DNA from: Chitinispirillaceae bacterium
Lineage (GTDB): Bacteria; Fibrobacterota; Chitinivibrionia; Chitinivibrionales; Chitinispirillaceae
Assembly: GCA_016926315.1 (NCBI GenBank)
Contig: JAFGOU010000289.1
Span: 1 to 6,925 of the forward strand
Direction: 5' to 3'
DNA: 6,925 bases
A program made the position numbers and the translations under genes. How positions within the stretch are numbered: position 1 is the first letter of the stretch; every line of letters starts with the position of its first letter. The notes under the pieces were generated by a model that did no database searches, was not told the origin of the DNA, and worked only from the letters and a program-made list of their open reading frames with translations. Shown here one piece after another: positions 1 through 6,818 of this stretch.

Positions 1-252
1 AATATTCAGTAAACATTGTCGATTTATGTCTCTATGTCAAGTTTGGTCAGGTTTTCATTAAAAATTGTAATATTTAGAGGTGCCCTTTATAAACAGACGG
101 GAACTGACCGTGAAAAACAGGTCTGAAGAACCTGCCTGGTCACAAACGGCAGCGCCAATGCCAGGCAGCCGATAGGCCCTGGATGCCAGGTACGCGATCA
201 ACTGACGCGCAACTGTTTATTTTCTTCCGACGCAGTCTGTCGGTGTTCATCA
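1..252. other. noncoding region downstream of the SUMF1-type lipoprotein gene
   Basis: I see no convincing gene on either strand. The left 90 bases are AT-rich. The rest holds several short inverted repeats: 97-111 (ACGG/CCGT), 118-134 (CAGGT/ACCTG), 132-139 with 161-168 (CTGCCTGG/CCAGGCAG) and 227-243 (CCGAC/GTCGG). They lie just past the stop codon of the minus-strand lipoprotein gene, so transcription termination is the simplest role. What lies to the left cannot be judged from this window. Confidence 0.5.
113..134 (-). terminator. candidate intrinsic terminator of the lipoprotein gene
   Basis: Read on the minus strand, a 5-bp stem (CAGGT, 7-base loop, ACCTG) is followed directly by five T residues (complement of A113-A117). 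A second weak hairpin (97-111) follows. The site lies about 120 bases past the TGA stop at 253-255. The stem is short, so this is a weak call; the hairpin at 227-243 is nearer the stop but lacks a T tract in the minus direction. Confidence 0.35.
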
Positions 253-1455
253 TCACAACGAGGTACGGACAAGCCTGAAACCGATGGCCCAGTTTTTATC
301 GGGAGGCCACCAGGACATGCGGTAATTGGCGGAGAGACACTCGGAGCCAGAAAAGTAGGCCCCGCCGCGAGTGACGCGCTCCGCGCTTGCGGGCGTGCTC
401 TTTCCGCTATAATCAAGGCGGTTACTTCTGAGTCTCGGTGAAAAGGCATCCCAGGCATTCCACACGAATTCCCGGACATTGCCGCCGAGATCGTAAAGGT
501 GCCACGGATTTGAACGCTTCACCCCACCCTCTTGCACTTCCATGATATTTGCAGCGTGGCGCCACCATTCATAATTGCTTATCTCCTGGCTGTCAGGCGG
601 GGTAAGGGGATAGACGATACTGTCTAGCCGTGGGCGGACCGAGCTGTTTTTCCCCCAGTAAAAATCCGTAGGTACCCCCGCCCGGTAGGTGTATTCCCAC
701 TCATCCTCGGTCGGAAGCCTGAACCCTCTTTTTTGAAAATCACAGCGAAGATCACTGATCCCGGCAATCGAACCATCAAGGGTATCGTAGCTTATTGATG
801 AAAAAGAATAGCACGTATCCAGGTGCATTCTCACGCTTTTCTTATTGCAATAGAGCAGTATCTGATACCATGACACATCGGTCCGCGGTTTTAACGAAAC
901 CACGGGACTGTCGGGATGCATTATTTCGGCCCACTGCGCCTCGGTGACCTCGACGGTATCCATGAAAAAATCCCTGGAAATCGTCACTTCGTATCCGGCG
1001 CTGTCGCTGTAACAGCCGGCGGGAATCAGCGCCATGCCGTGCATAAAAGTACTGGAAAATGAGCCGCAAGAGCAGGCTGACGTCGTAACCGTTATCTCGT
1101 TGCTTTCAAAGAAGGACATGCTGTTATACACCCGTGCCCTGACATTCCACGTGGTTGCACTCGGCAGGCTGGTGAAGGTATAGGAGGTATCATCGCGATA
1201 CAGCGTTTTATAAACGTAGGGACTGCTGTCGGAAGGCACGGAATTTGTATCGCAGTAAAGGTGGTAGGCGGCGAATTGCCGTGAGGCCGTCCTGTTCCAT
1301 CGCACGGTAAATCCGGTTGAAAGGACACGATCGGGTGCATAGAGTGTTATGCCGCTCGGGGGTCCCGCCCTTTGCGCATCGGTGTTCAGAAGGTCCGAGC
1401 ACGAGAGGATTGCCAAAACCGGGGTGACCCAGAAAAAAAGAAGCACCTTTTTCAT
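253..1455 (-). CDS. lipoprotein with FN3-like and SUMF1/formylglycine-generating-enzyme-like domains
   Basis: Predicted lipoprotein of 400 residues. Residues 1-19 form a signal peptide (MKKVLLFF, hydrophobic stretch, then AILSC), with C19 as the lipidated cysteine. Residues about 31-126 resemble a fibronectin type III domain. Residues about 139-398 follow the SUMF1/FGE fold: MALIPAG, TVEVTEAQW, GFRLPTEDEWEY (244-255), YDLGGNVREF (321-330), RGGAY (363-367) and a final GFRLV. In true formylglycine-generating enzymes two cysteines after the GGSY motif bind copper. Here the matching positions are S369 and L374, with one cysteine at 373, so sulfatase activation is unlikely and a binding or structural role at the cell envelope is more plausible. 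The frame is open upstream to 1566, but a start at 1455 (or 1467) puts the signal peptide at the N-terminus; no strong ribosome binding site decides between them. It is divergent from the plus-strand pair. The fold assignment is firm and the function is not. Confidence 0.85.
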   Translation of the reverse strand: MKKVLLFFWVTPVLAILSCSDLLNTDAQRAGPPSGITLYAPDRVLSTGFTVRWNRTASRQFAAYHLYCDTNSVPSDSSPYVYKTLYRDDTSYTFTSLPSATTWNVRARVYNSMSFFESNEITVTTSACSCGSFSSTFMHGMALIPAGCYSDSAGYEVTISRDFFMDTVEVTEAQWAEIMHPDSPVVSLKPRTDVSWYQILLYCNKKSVRMHLDTCYSFSSISYDTLDGSIAGISDLRCDFQKRGFRLPTEDEWEYTYRAGVPTDFYWGKNSSVRPRLDSIVYPLTPPDSQEISNYEWWRHAANIMEVQEGGVKRSNPWHLYDLGGNVREFVWNAWDAFSPRLRSNRLDYSGKSTPASAERVTRGGAYFSGSECLSANYRMSWWPPDKNWAIGFRLVRTSL

Positions 1456-1756
1456 GAAATCGAGCATTCCAGGAAAGCGATTTTTCAACGCGATGGCATA
1501 TCCAGAAAAAATCCAGCGTCCGTCGTATTCCACGGCAGCCACACCAAAATAATATAATATCAACAATGCAAAAAAGATTGAAAATCAGCTGACGGACTCT
1601 GTCGCGAAAAAAGAAGCGAAGAATGGCTTTTAATATTATATTGTTTATCATGCTGTTGCAAAGAATAGAGACCAGTTCATTTTTGCCACCGGTGGCGACC
1701 CGCAAAGCGGTTTTTTATACGCAGGTTTACTCGTGGGTCCGGCAGAGATTCCCGCT
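1456..1756. promoter_or_regulatory. divergent intergenic region carrying promoters for both directions
   Basis: About 300 bases lie between the likely start of the minus-strand lipoprotein gene and the plus-strand pair. The centre (about 1545-1660) is AT-rich, with TATAAT-like strings on both strands near 1551-1560 and 1631-1642, but no well-spaced -35/-10 pair stands out. The right end holds a 12-bp palindrome and a terminator-like hairpin, listed separately. No gene in this stretch is convincing. The upstream extension of the lipoprotein frame to 1566 has no signal-like or domain-like content. Confidence 0.5.
1685..1716 (+). promoter_or_regulatory. palindrome plus terminator-like hairpin in the leader of the plus-strand pair
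   Basis: GCCACCGGTGGC at 1685-1696 is a perfect 12-bp palindrome. It is followed by CCGC-AAA-GCGG at 1700-1710 and six T residues at 1711-1716. The second part has the form of a short intrinsic terminator on the plus strand, about 40 bases before the likely start codon at 1757. The palindrome could be an operator or part of the same RNA fold. The 4-bp stem is weak, so attenuation or simple termination is only a possibility. Confidence 0.35.
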
Positions 1757-3139
1757 ATGATCGCGATGTGGCGGCGGATTGCAAAATACGTCTTTTTTTT
1801 CGCATCGCCGCTGTATTTCCTTGTCCATTTCACGGGAACCGGATGCAATTCCATTCCCAACAATCTCGTTATTACCGATACCCTCTTTAATCGATTCGAT
1901 GAAAATCTAATTTATAGAATGGAAAACTTTCATTTATTCAACACGAAGGCGTTCGGGCAAGCCGTTGCATTTTGCGGCGTGAATTTGTGCAGTGTCCGGG
2001 TAAACGGCACTCCCGATTCCCCGTCGCACGACTCCATCTACGCACGGATTGCCTGCCGTAAGGATACTATTCTGCAAATCAACGATTCGATGTACGGGCT
2101 GCCTGCATTTGTCGAGTCCGATATTACCAGCTGGAATATGTGCGGTCATCATTTCAGCAACCATGAATCCACCTTTCTCGGCAAACTGTTTCGCGCCTCG
2201 ATCGATTCGAGCCTTTTTTTTGCCATACGGGCATGCCTTGATACGCTACGGGGTCTGTCCGTCGTTCCTCCGCCGGAGTATGCTTCGACCGTGGTAACCG
2301 CATTAAATACCGCCGTTGCGGACGTGGGCTTTTTTAAAAAACACAAGGAAGAGCTCCTGGTCGCCGTCATTGCGGAAAAACTGAATCACCGACTCGACAG
2401 GTTGATTGCGGAAGGAGTGTTCATTGATTCTTCGTACACACCGAAATCGCCGCTGACGCCCTATGAAAAAGCATCCATTCAATGGTTCAACATGGATTTG
2501 TTCTCATTAAAGCACGTCGATTTCATGTCGGGTGAAGAAAAGAGTTCCATGCTCGGCCTTTTTCTCAGCAGCCAACGAATTTTTAGAATCGATTTCAGCA
2601 TGGGTCCCGATTCAAACAACCTTTCCGCAGAGGGCATGACGCGGTTTTTTTCATTCAATAAAAGCGGAGCGTCGCAGATCGCCTTTCAGGAATACACCGG
2701 CGGCCTCAAAACCATACCCAATGGTTTCGGAGAAAAAAGGTTTTTGCCGTTTCCCTATATGACGGGCACGAGCTGGAGCGTCACCCCCCTTTTCATGGGC
2801 GAGCTGCCTCTTGTTCCTGCAGATAAGCGCAGCCTGTTGGTCCGGCCGGGCAGAGCGTTCTCCTATTACGACCAGAACGCGAGTTCAAGCAATATTGCCC
2901 GTTACTCATTGACGCTTTATTACCCGATCAACGGTGCTTATAATGAAAACGGATTGCGGTATACGTGTATCGGCAGCATCGTCATAACGTTTAAATACAG
3001 CCGGCCGATGACGGTGCCGTATGACCCGGCAACGATTACCGACTGGAACACGGAGGTGTTTGTTCGCCGCAGCGACAGTGACGGCACAATACATGAAAAG
3101 AAAACGGTCACCCTGCTTCACGCGGTAGTTAAAAACTAA
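1757..3139 (+). CDS. predicted exported protein of unknown function, upstream member of a paired set
   Basis: I do not recognise this family. From the ATG at 1757 it is 460 residues. The N-terminus looks like an export signal: MWRRIAK, then a hydrophobic segment ending FTGTGC with a cysteine at 30. The lipobox is imperfect (Gly at -3), so lipidation is uncertain. Residues about 31-290 show no recognised motif. Residues about 300-453 are rich in aromatic and beta-prone stretches and share a pattern with the next gene (YY..NG, later G.I..T..Y, E, DG and KT). The start is a choice among GTG 1733, ATG 1757 and ATG 1766; GGCAGAG at 1741-1747 gives 1757 the best, though weak, ribosome site. The stop TAA is 21 bases before the next gene in the same frame, which suggests one transcript. 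An envelope or surface location is inferred only from the signal. Confidence 0.8.
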   Translation: MIAMWRRIAKYVFFFASPLYFLVHFTGTGCNSIPNNLVITDTLFNRFDENLIYRMENFHLFNTKAFGQAVAFCGVNLCSVRVNGTPDSPSHDSIYARIACRKDTILQINDSMYGLPAFVESDITSWNMCGHHFSNHESTFLGKLFRASIDSSLFFAIRACLDTLRGLSVVPPPEYASTVVTALNTAVADVGFFKKHKEELLVAVIAEKLNHRLDRLIAEGVFIDSSYTPKSPLTPYEKASIQWFNMDLFSLKHVDFMSGEEKSSMLGLFLSSQRIFRIDFSMGPDSNNLSAEGMTRFFSFNKSGASQIAFQEYTGGLKTIPNGFGEKRFLPFPYMTGTSWSVTPLFMGELPLVPADKRSLLVRPGRAFSYYDQNASSSNIARYSLTLYYPINGAYNENGLRYTCIGSIVITFKYSRPMTVPYDPATITDWNTEVFVRRSDSDGTIHEKKTVTLLHAVVKN

Positions 3140-3160
3140 GATCGGAAATCAACGTATCAC

Positions 3161-4087
3161 ATGAACGCTACGCCTGCCGCCCTCTTCTGCGCGCTCTCCG
3201 TAATCTGCGGTTTGTTCTCTTTTTGTGACAGCCAAACGACACGTTCCATTAACGAAACGAGTTTCGATCTGCCCGATCAAAACAATCCCGTCTATTTACT
3301 GTCCAAGCGCTATTTCCTTCTCATTCCCGGCGACACGGCGTTTCTTTACGGAACAGAGGCATGCACGGTCATAACAAACGGGGAAATCACCTCGGTCCGG
3401 GCCGATTCCCTCTACTTTCGCACGATCACGAAAAAACATGAACTGCTCTTCATCGACGGGAAACAGCACGTGGTGATCCCCCAAATCTTCCAGCAGGACA
3501 ACGACAGCACCTCACTGGACGGCTCGTCCATTGTTCGCTATTTCGAACAGAGCCCCACGGGCATACGGCAGGTGGCGTATGCCCGTGGTGACGAAAGACA
3601 TTTCCCGGACAGCGCCAGACAGACGATAATTCCCAATCCCATGGAAATAGGTTCGTTTGGATCGGTATCTTCCCCGCGTAACAGCTGGGCAACCTCCCAT
3701 CTCATCCCTTGTCCGTTTGAGGATACCATGGCCGGTCTTTTGTTCGAAGGGAGAAGCGTTGCGAACAAGGTTCTTGCCCTTACCTCGAGCGGTATACCCT
3801 ATGTGGTGCGGAGATACCCCTACTGGGACGGCATGGAACTGAAGACATACTATACGCTGAATGGCACGCGCATTGAAAAAGGCGAACACGTTTTTGTGGT
3901 GGGAACGATAACCGTTACGAGCACTTACTTCGTGGACCGGGGACTTGTTGACCAGACTCAGGAGTGGCGCCTTCATCAATGCCGCGCCGATGGGGAAATG
4001 ATGGTAACAAGAAAAACCATATACCTTGGACGCGGTCCTGGTGGTACTCGGCTGTATCCAGATTATGACACATCAAAAGTTTTTTAA
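3161..4087 (+). CDS. predicted exported protein of unknown function, downstream member of the pair
   Basis: This is a 308-residue protein that I do not recognise. The N-terminus (MNATPAALFCALSVICGLFSFC) is hydrophobic and looks like an export signal, but it lacks the usual early positive charge. C22 is preceded by Phe, so a lipobox is doubtful. Residues 230-256 align without gaps to residues 388-414 of the upstream protein with 10 of 27 identities (YY..NG, E, G, G.I..T..Y). Both then carry E, DG and KT at similar spacing, so the two probably share a C-terminal domain and arose by duplication followed by N-terminal divergence. No start codon other than ATG 3161 exists after the upstream TAA. 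The ribosome site is weak (GGAA at 3144-3147, 13 bases away), consistent with dependence on translation of the upstream gene. Its role is unknown. Confidence 0.8.
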   Translation: MNATPAALFCALSVICGLFSFCDSQTTRSINETSFDLPDQNNPVYLLSKRYFLLIPGDTAFLYGTEACTVITNGEITSVRADSLYFRTITKKHELLFIDGKQHVVIPQIFQQDNDSTSLDGSSIVRYFEQSPTGIRQVAYARGDERHFPDSARQTIIPNPMEIGSFGSVSSPRNSWATSHLIPCPFEDTMAGLLFEGRSVANKVLALTSSGIPYVVRRYPYWDGMELKTYYTLNGTRIEKGEHVFVVGTITVTSTYFVDRGLVDQTQEWRLHQCRADGEMMVTRKTIYLGRGPGGTRLYPDYDTSKVF

Positions 4088-4313
4088 ACAGGACGTCTCG
4101 TTGTTCAGGCCGAAAATACCTGTTTTGCACCTGCGTTTTCCCGGTTGTTATCGCGCACGCCAGAATTAAAAAAACAAGAAAAAAACCGAGTTTGTTGATT
4201 TTCCCGTAATCGACAATATCGATACCCATTATCTTTTGCTCGCCCAAAAAGAGCATTTTGAGCTGTTGCAATCACGGAACATTCCCTTCCAGATTCTGGA
4301 CCGTGATGTGACC

Positions 4314-4316
4314 TGA
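4314..4316 (+). other. in-frame nonsense codon (TGA) in the M28 remnant
   Basis: The N-terminal fragment reads ...LDRDVT-stop-KQYYWVYPF. The sense frame continues with homologous-looking sequence on both sides, so the TGA most likely arose by a single change, for example from GGA (Gly). TGA ends the lipoprotein gene and the sdhB-like gene in this same window, so a reassigned TGA codon is not supported. Confidence 0.6.
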
Positions 4317-4560
4317 AAACAGTATTACTGGGTTTATCCATTTATCGGCATACCGGGCGAGGTCATTCCTTTCTCCCTGGAGGTCATGAAAAAGTACGGC
4401 ACCGTTCTGGCCGGTTTTGAAAAAATGGTTCTGATGGAATCTGACCCGGAACGGATCCACGCCATGACCGAATACCGGGTTAAGCTGGATTTTATCGAAC
4501 TGGAACCCATGAACCTCAATACCGCCAATAATACCCTGCTGAGCCCTGACCAGCCTCACC

Positions 4561-4568
4561 AAAAAAAA
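4561..4568 (+). other. frameshift point at an A8 tract inside the M28 remnant
   Basis: The upstream frame reads CAA AAA AAA CAG and ends at TGA 4602-4604. The peptidase frame resumes one base back (AAA AAA ACA GAG) and continues as EAVNPVLQDMLKRVSPDSV. The join therefore needs a -1 step exactly at eight A residues. Possible explanations are a decay indel, polymerase or ribosome slippage, or a homopolymer error in the sequence. The other lesions in the same gene favour decay. Confidence 0.6.
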
Positions 4569-5447
4569 CAGAGGCCGTTAATCCTGTTCTTCAGGATATG
4601 TTGAAACGGGTGAGCCCGGATTCGGTCGAGGCTTTCCAGAGAAAGCTCTGCAGTTTCCATACCCGTCACGTGCTGAGCACCTGCAGCAGAGATGAGGTCA
4701 TTCCCTGGATGAAACAAATGTATAAAAAGTACGGGTGTGACACCATTATATCGTTATCGCTGGGCAGCGGCAACAGTGATGAAATTATCGGCGTCAGAAG
4801 GGGTAAAAAAGACTCGAGCATCAAGAAGTTCGTTCTTTTGGGTGGACATACCGATAATATCATTTCCGGCACGGATCCAAATACCAGACACCATACCCTT
4901 TCACAACCCACCACCATAACAACGACCACGAGCAACAGCATTTCCTCTGATCCGAGAAACCACTGGGCCAATGGATTTGCCTGTATCGGCCATAATTTTG
5001 CCATGGCCGGCGCCGGGAGAATCCATACCGCGGATGACGTAATAACCAGTTCCTATGATAAGGCGTTTCAGGCTGAATGCGCGAAACTGGGCATTATTAC
5101 CACCGCCGACTATGCGGAAGTGATCACCACAAAGAGCGATGCAGCAAAAACCCTCTCCCGTTCTTCTCCGTTAAGGTGCGTTCAGACGGGAAAACAGGCC
5201 CTGTTTACCCTGCGTGATAACCGGAAACCGGAGCCCGGGGAAATACGGATTTTTGACCTGCACGGAAAACTTGTGCGCACATTTGCAACCGACAAATCAG
5301 CGACAAGCGTCATATGGGATGGAAAAAAGAGTGACGGCATGCCGGTGGCTTCCCATACTGTCATGCTGGTGCACTATTCCAGCCCGTCCGCGAACTCCAC
5401 GGTAAAACTGGTCATGAAATAAGGACAGCTGTTTTACGAACATTCGC

Positions 5448-5496
5448 CTCTGCGTTCAGATATGTTCTGAAATGCGGAAAGTATATGAACGCAGAG
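5448..5496. repeat. long inverted repeat between convergent genes
   Basis: CTCTGCGTTCA (5448-5458) and TGAACGCAGAG (5486-5496) are perfect 11-bp inverted arms. Beyond one mismatch the stem extends inward by three more pairs plus a G-T wobble, leaving a 17-base loop. It sits in the 118-base gap between the M28 remnant and the convergent FeoB-like gene, so it could stop transcription from either side. No T tract follows on either strand, so it may instead be a copy of a dispersed intergenic palindrome. Confidence 0.55.
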
Positions 5497-5540
5497 TCGC
5501 GGAGCATGCGGTGAGGGTCGCGAAACCCGGACAGAACCGA

Positions 5541-6803
5541 TCATTCCAAAAACAGTGACCCCAGCGAAAAAACGCCTGCCGCGGCAAGCCAGGCGAGAGC
5601 GACAGGGTACAACAGAAAAAGCCCTGTAAGGGCAAATGATTTTGTCGTATCAAAAAACATCATCACCGACGCCAGGCAGCTTCCGCAGAGAAGCACGAAG
5701 ATCATCATCGCGAAAGCGGCCGGACGCGAGAAATCGGGATCAGCGGCAAACGCATGCGTCAGTGTTTCCCTGCTATCCGGCGAGTACTCGATGCCATAGA
5801 GCGTCAGCAGCGTGGAAATGATGGTCGTCCTGCCCGCAACACCTGTAACAAGCGCAATCGAGGTTTTCCAGTTCTGGCCCAGGGGCCTGAATGCTGGCTC
5901 GATAAACCGCCCGATCGCAGCGGCATAACTTGCATGATAGGAAAGAGCTGCGCGCGAAGGCAGCTCCTGACCAGAGAGCCGCGCTTTTTCCTGGAGTTCG
6001 CCGTAGTGGTGTTCGGAAACCCCCGGCCAGTACGAGAGCGCCCAAATGACGAGCGAGGCAATCACGATGATCGACCCGGCCTTTTTACAAAAATTCCATC
6101 CTTCAATTACCGTTTGCCTGCAAATCCGCGGCAGGTCCGGGCGTTTCAGGCGAACCGGCAGGGGTTCTTCGAACAGCTCCTCCTTTTTGATCCCGAGGAG
6201 CGCGCGGAACACGAACGAGGAGGCCACGGCAAAGGCAATGCCAAGAACATAGAGGCCAAAAAGAACGGTGCCGGCCAGCGACGGACCGAATATAAACGAG
6301 ATCAGAAGCACATACACGCCGAATTTCGATCCGCAGCTCATAAAATTGGAGATAAGCATGGTGAGGAGCCGGTTTCGTTCGTTTTTAATGAAGCCGGCGC
6401 CGTGGATCGCCGTGACGCTGCACCCGAAGCCGAAGAGAAGCGGTTGAAACGAACTGCCGTCAAGGCCCGCGAGCCGGAACAACGGCCGGACCATACGCGC
6501 GGCAAGGGCGGAAAAACCGGTGTCGAAGAGGAGATGGGAAAACAGGAAAAGAAGCACGATGTTCGGTACGTACACGAGGAAACCGCCGACACCGGTGATA
6601 AGGCCGTAAATGAGGAAATCTCGAACCGTGGTGTGGGTTACCGCGCGCCATACGATGCCGGCGAGCCATTGGAACAAGATATCGAGCCAGTGCGAGGGGT
6701 GGGTTCCGAGAAAGAAAATAACGTTAAACAGCAGCCAGGTGGCGGCAAGAAACAGGCCGGCATGGATGACGCGATTAATCAGGATTTTGGCCGCCATGTT
6801 CAT
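5541..6803 (-). CDS. GTPase-less FeoB-like membrane transport core (nucleoside-recognition/Gate family)
   Basis: This 420-residue integral membrane protein follows the FeoB transport core from its beginning and lacks the N-terminal G domain; full FeoB is usually around 700-800 residues. Matching segments in order are: ITGVGGFLVYVPNIVLLFLF (69-88), PLLFGFGCSVTAI (121-133, first Gate Cys C128), NRLLTMLISNFMSC (144-157, C157), KKAGSIIVIASLVIW (240-254), TGVAGRTTIISTL (320-332) and FVLLCGSCLASV (369-380, C373 and C376). About eight to ten membrane segments are visible. FeoB imports ferrous iron through this core. Here the usual GCNVPAI is GCSVTAI and the usual AKE..VST is GRT..IST, so substrate and activity are uncertain. 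The ATG overlaps the stop of the sdhB-like gene. GGAGG lies 10 bases upstream, inside that gene, which supports this start; ATG 6797 is an alternative. A separately encoded G domain is not in the window. Family assignment is strong and iron transport is not shown. Confidence 0.85.
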   Translation of the reverse strand: MNMAAKILINRVIHAGLFLAATWLLFNVIFFLGTHPSHWLDILFQWLAGIVWRAVTHTTVRDFLIYGLITGVGGFLVYVPNIVLLFLFSHLLFDTGFSALAARMVRPLFRLAGLDGSSFQPLLFGFGCSVTAIHGAGFIKNERNRLLTMLISNFMSCGSKFGVYVLLISFIFGPSLAGTVLFGLYVLGIAFAVASSFVFRALLGIKKEELFEEPLPVRLKRPDLPRICRQTVIEGWNFCKKAGSIIVIASLVIWALSYWPGVSEHHYGELQEKARLSGQELPSRAALSYHASYAAAIGRFIEPAFRPLGQNWKTSIALVTGVAGRTTIISTLLTLYGIEYSPDSRETLTHAFAADPDFSRPAAFAMMIFVLLCGSCLASVMMFFDTTKSFALTGLFLLYPVALAWLAAAGVFSLGSLFLE

Positions 6804-6818
6804 TGTTGTCCATCCTCC
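6800..6818 (-). promoter_or_regulatory. ribosome binding site and ATGA overlap coupling the FeoB-like gene to sdhB
   Basis: On the minus strand GGAGG (6818-6814) lies within the last codons of the sdhB-like gene, 10 bases before ATG 6803-6801. The sdhB-like TGA (6802-6800) overlaps that ATG. This arrangement indicates translational coupling on one transcript. Confidence 0.7.

Larger units (their letters stand above)
4114..5422 (+). pseudogene. decayed secreted M28-family aminopeptidase with FlgD-like C-terminal domain
   Basis: Ordered fragments of one gene lie in three frames. About 4114-4165 resembles a signal peptide (KYLFCTCVFPVVIAHA) without a start codon. About 4170-4568 encodes the N-terminal domain (FVDFPVIDNIDTHYLL, then IPFQILDRDVT, a TGA stop at 4314-4316, then KQYYWVYPF and VLMESDPERI). 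From about 4568 a third frame continues to 5422 and alone gives a 274-codon open frame from ATG 4598. That part has the M28 entry motif (RVSPDSVEAF, FHTRHVL, FVLLGGHTD with zinc ligand H84 and D86, numbered from ATG 4598) and the M28 end motif (NHWANGF, IHTADDV with H143). The roughly 130 residues expected between them, including the usual GADDN, EE and middle Asp ligands, are replaced by about 30 Thr/Ser-rich residues (about 91-118). Residues about 197-274 are a FlgD-like Ig domain (IRIFDLHGKLVRTF, WDGKKSDGMPVA) of the kind used as a C-terminal sorting or anchoring tail. If the 3' frame is still translated, the product cannot be an active M28 peptidase. Confidence 0.75.

Noticed and set aside
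227..243. CCGAC/GTCGG hairpin right after the lipoprotein stop as its terminator
   Set aside because: In the minus direction it is followed by an A-rich, not T-rich, stretch; the hairpin at 113-134 fits better.
1349..1557. Short plus-strand open frames opposite the start of the SUMF1-type lipoprotein gene
   Set aside because: They are antisense to a clear signal peptide and FN3 region and show no domain or ribosome site of their own.
1456..1566. A longer N-terminus for the SUMF1-type lipoprotein starting at 1566
   Set aside because: It would bury the signal peptide and lipobox about 37 residues inside the protein; starts at 1455 or 1467 make biological sense.
3137..3161. Stop-codon readthrough joining the two exported proteins into one
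   Set aside because: The frames do match, but the second protein begins with its own ATG and an export-signal-like segment, which would be out of place in the middle of a fusion.
3915..4271. Minus-strand open frame whose product has a hydrophobic segment ending in ILACAITTG, resembling a lipoprotein signal
   Set aside because: It lies opposite the plus-strand fragments that read as the N-terminal part of the M28 remnant and runs into the antisense of the second exported-protein gene. The hydrophobic stretch is explained by A-rich plus-strand codons, and the rest matches nothing I recognise.
4314..4316. TGA as a sense codon (for example glycine, as in some candidate phyla), because glycine would fit the M28 sequence here
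   Set aside because: TGA is the natural stop of the lipoprotein gene (253-255) and of the sdhB-like gene (6800-6802), and the same M28 gene has other disabling changes.
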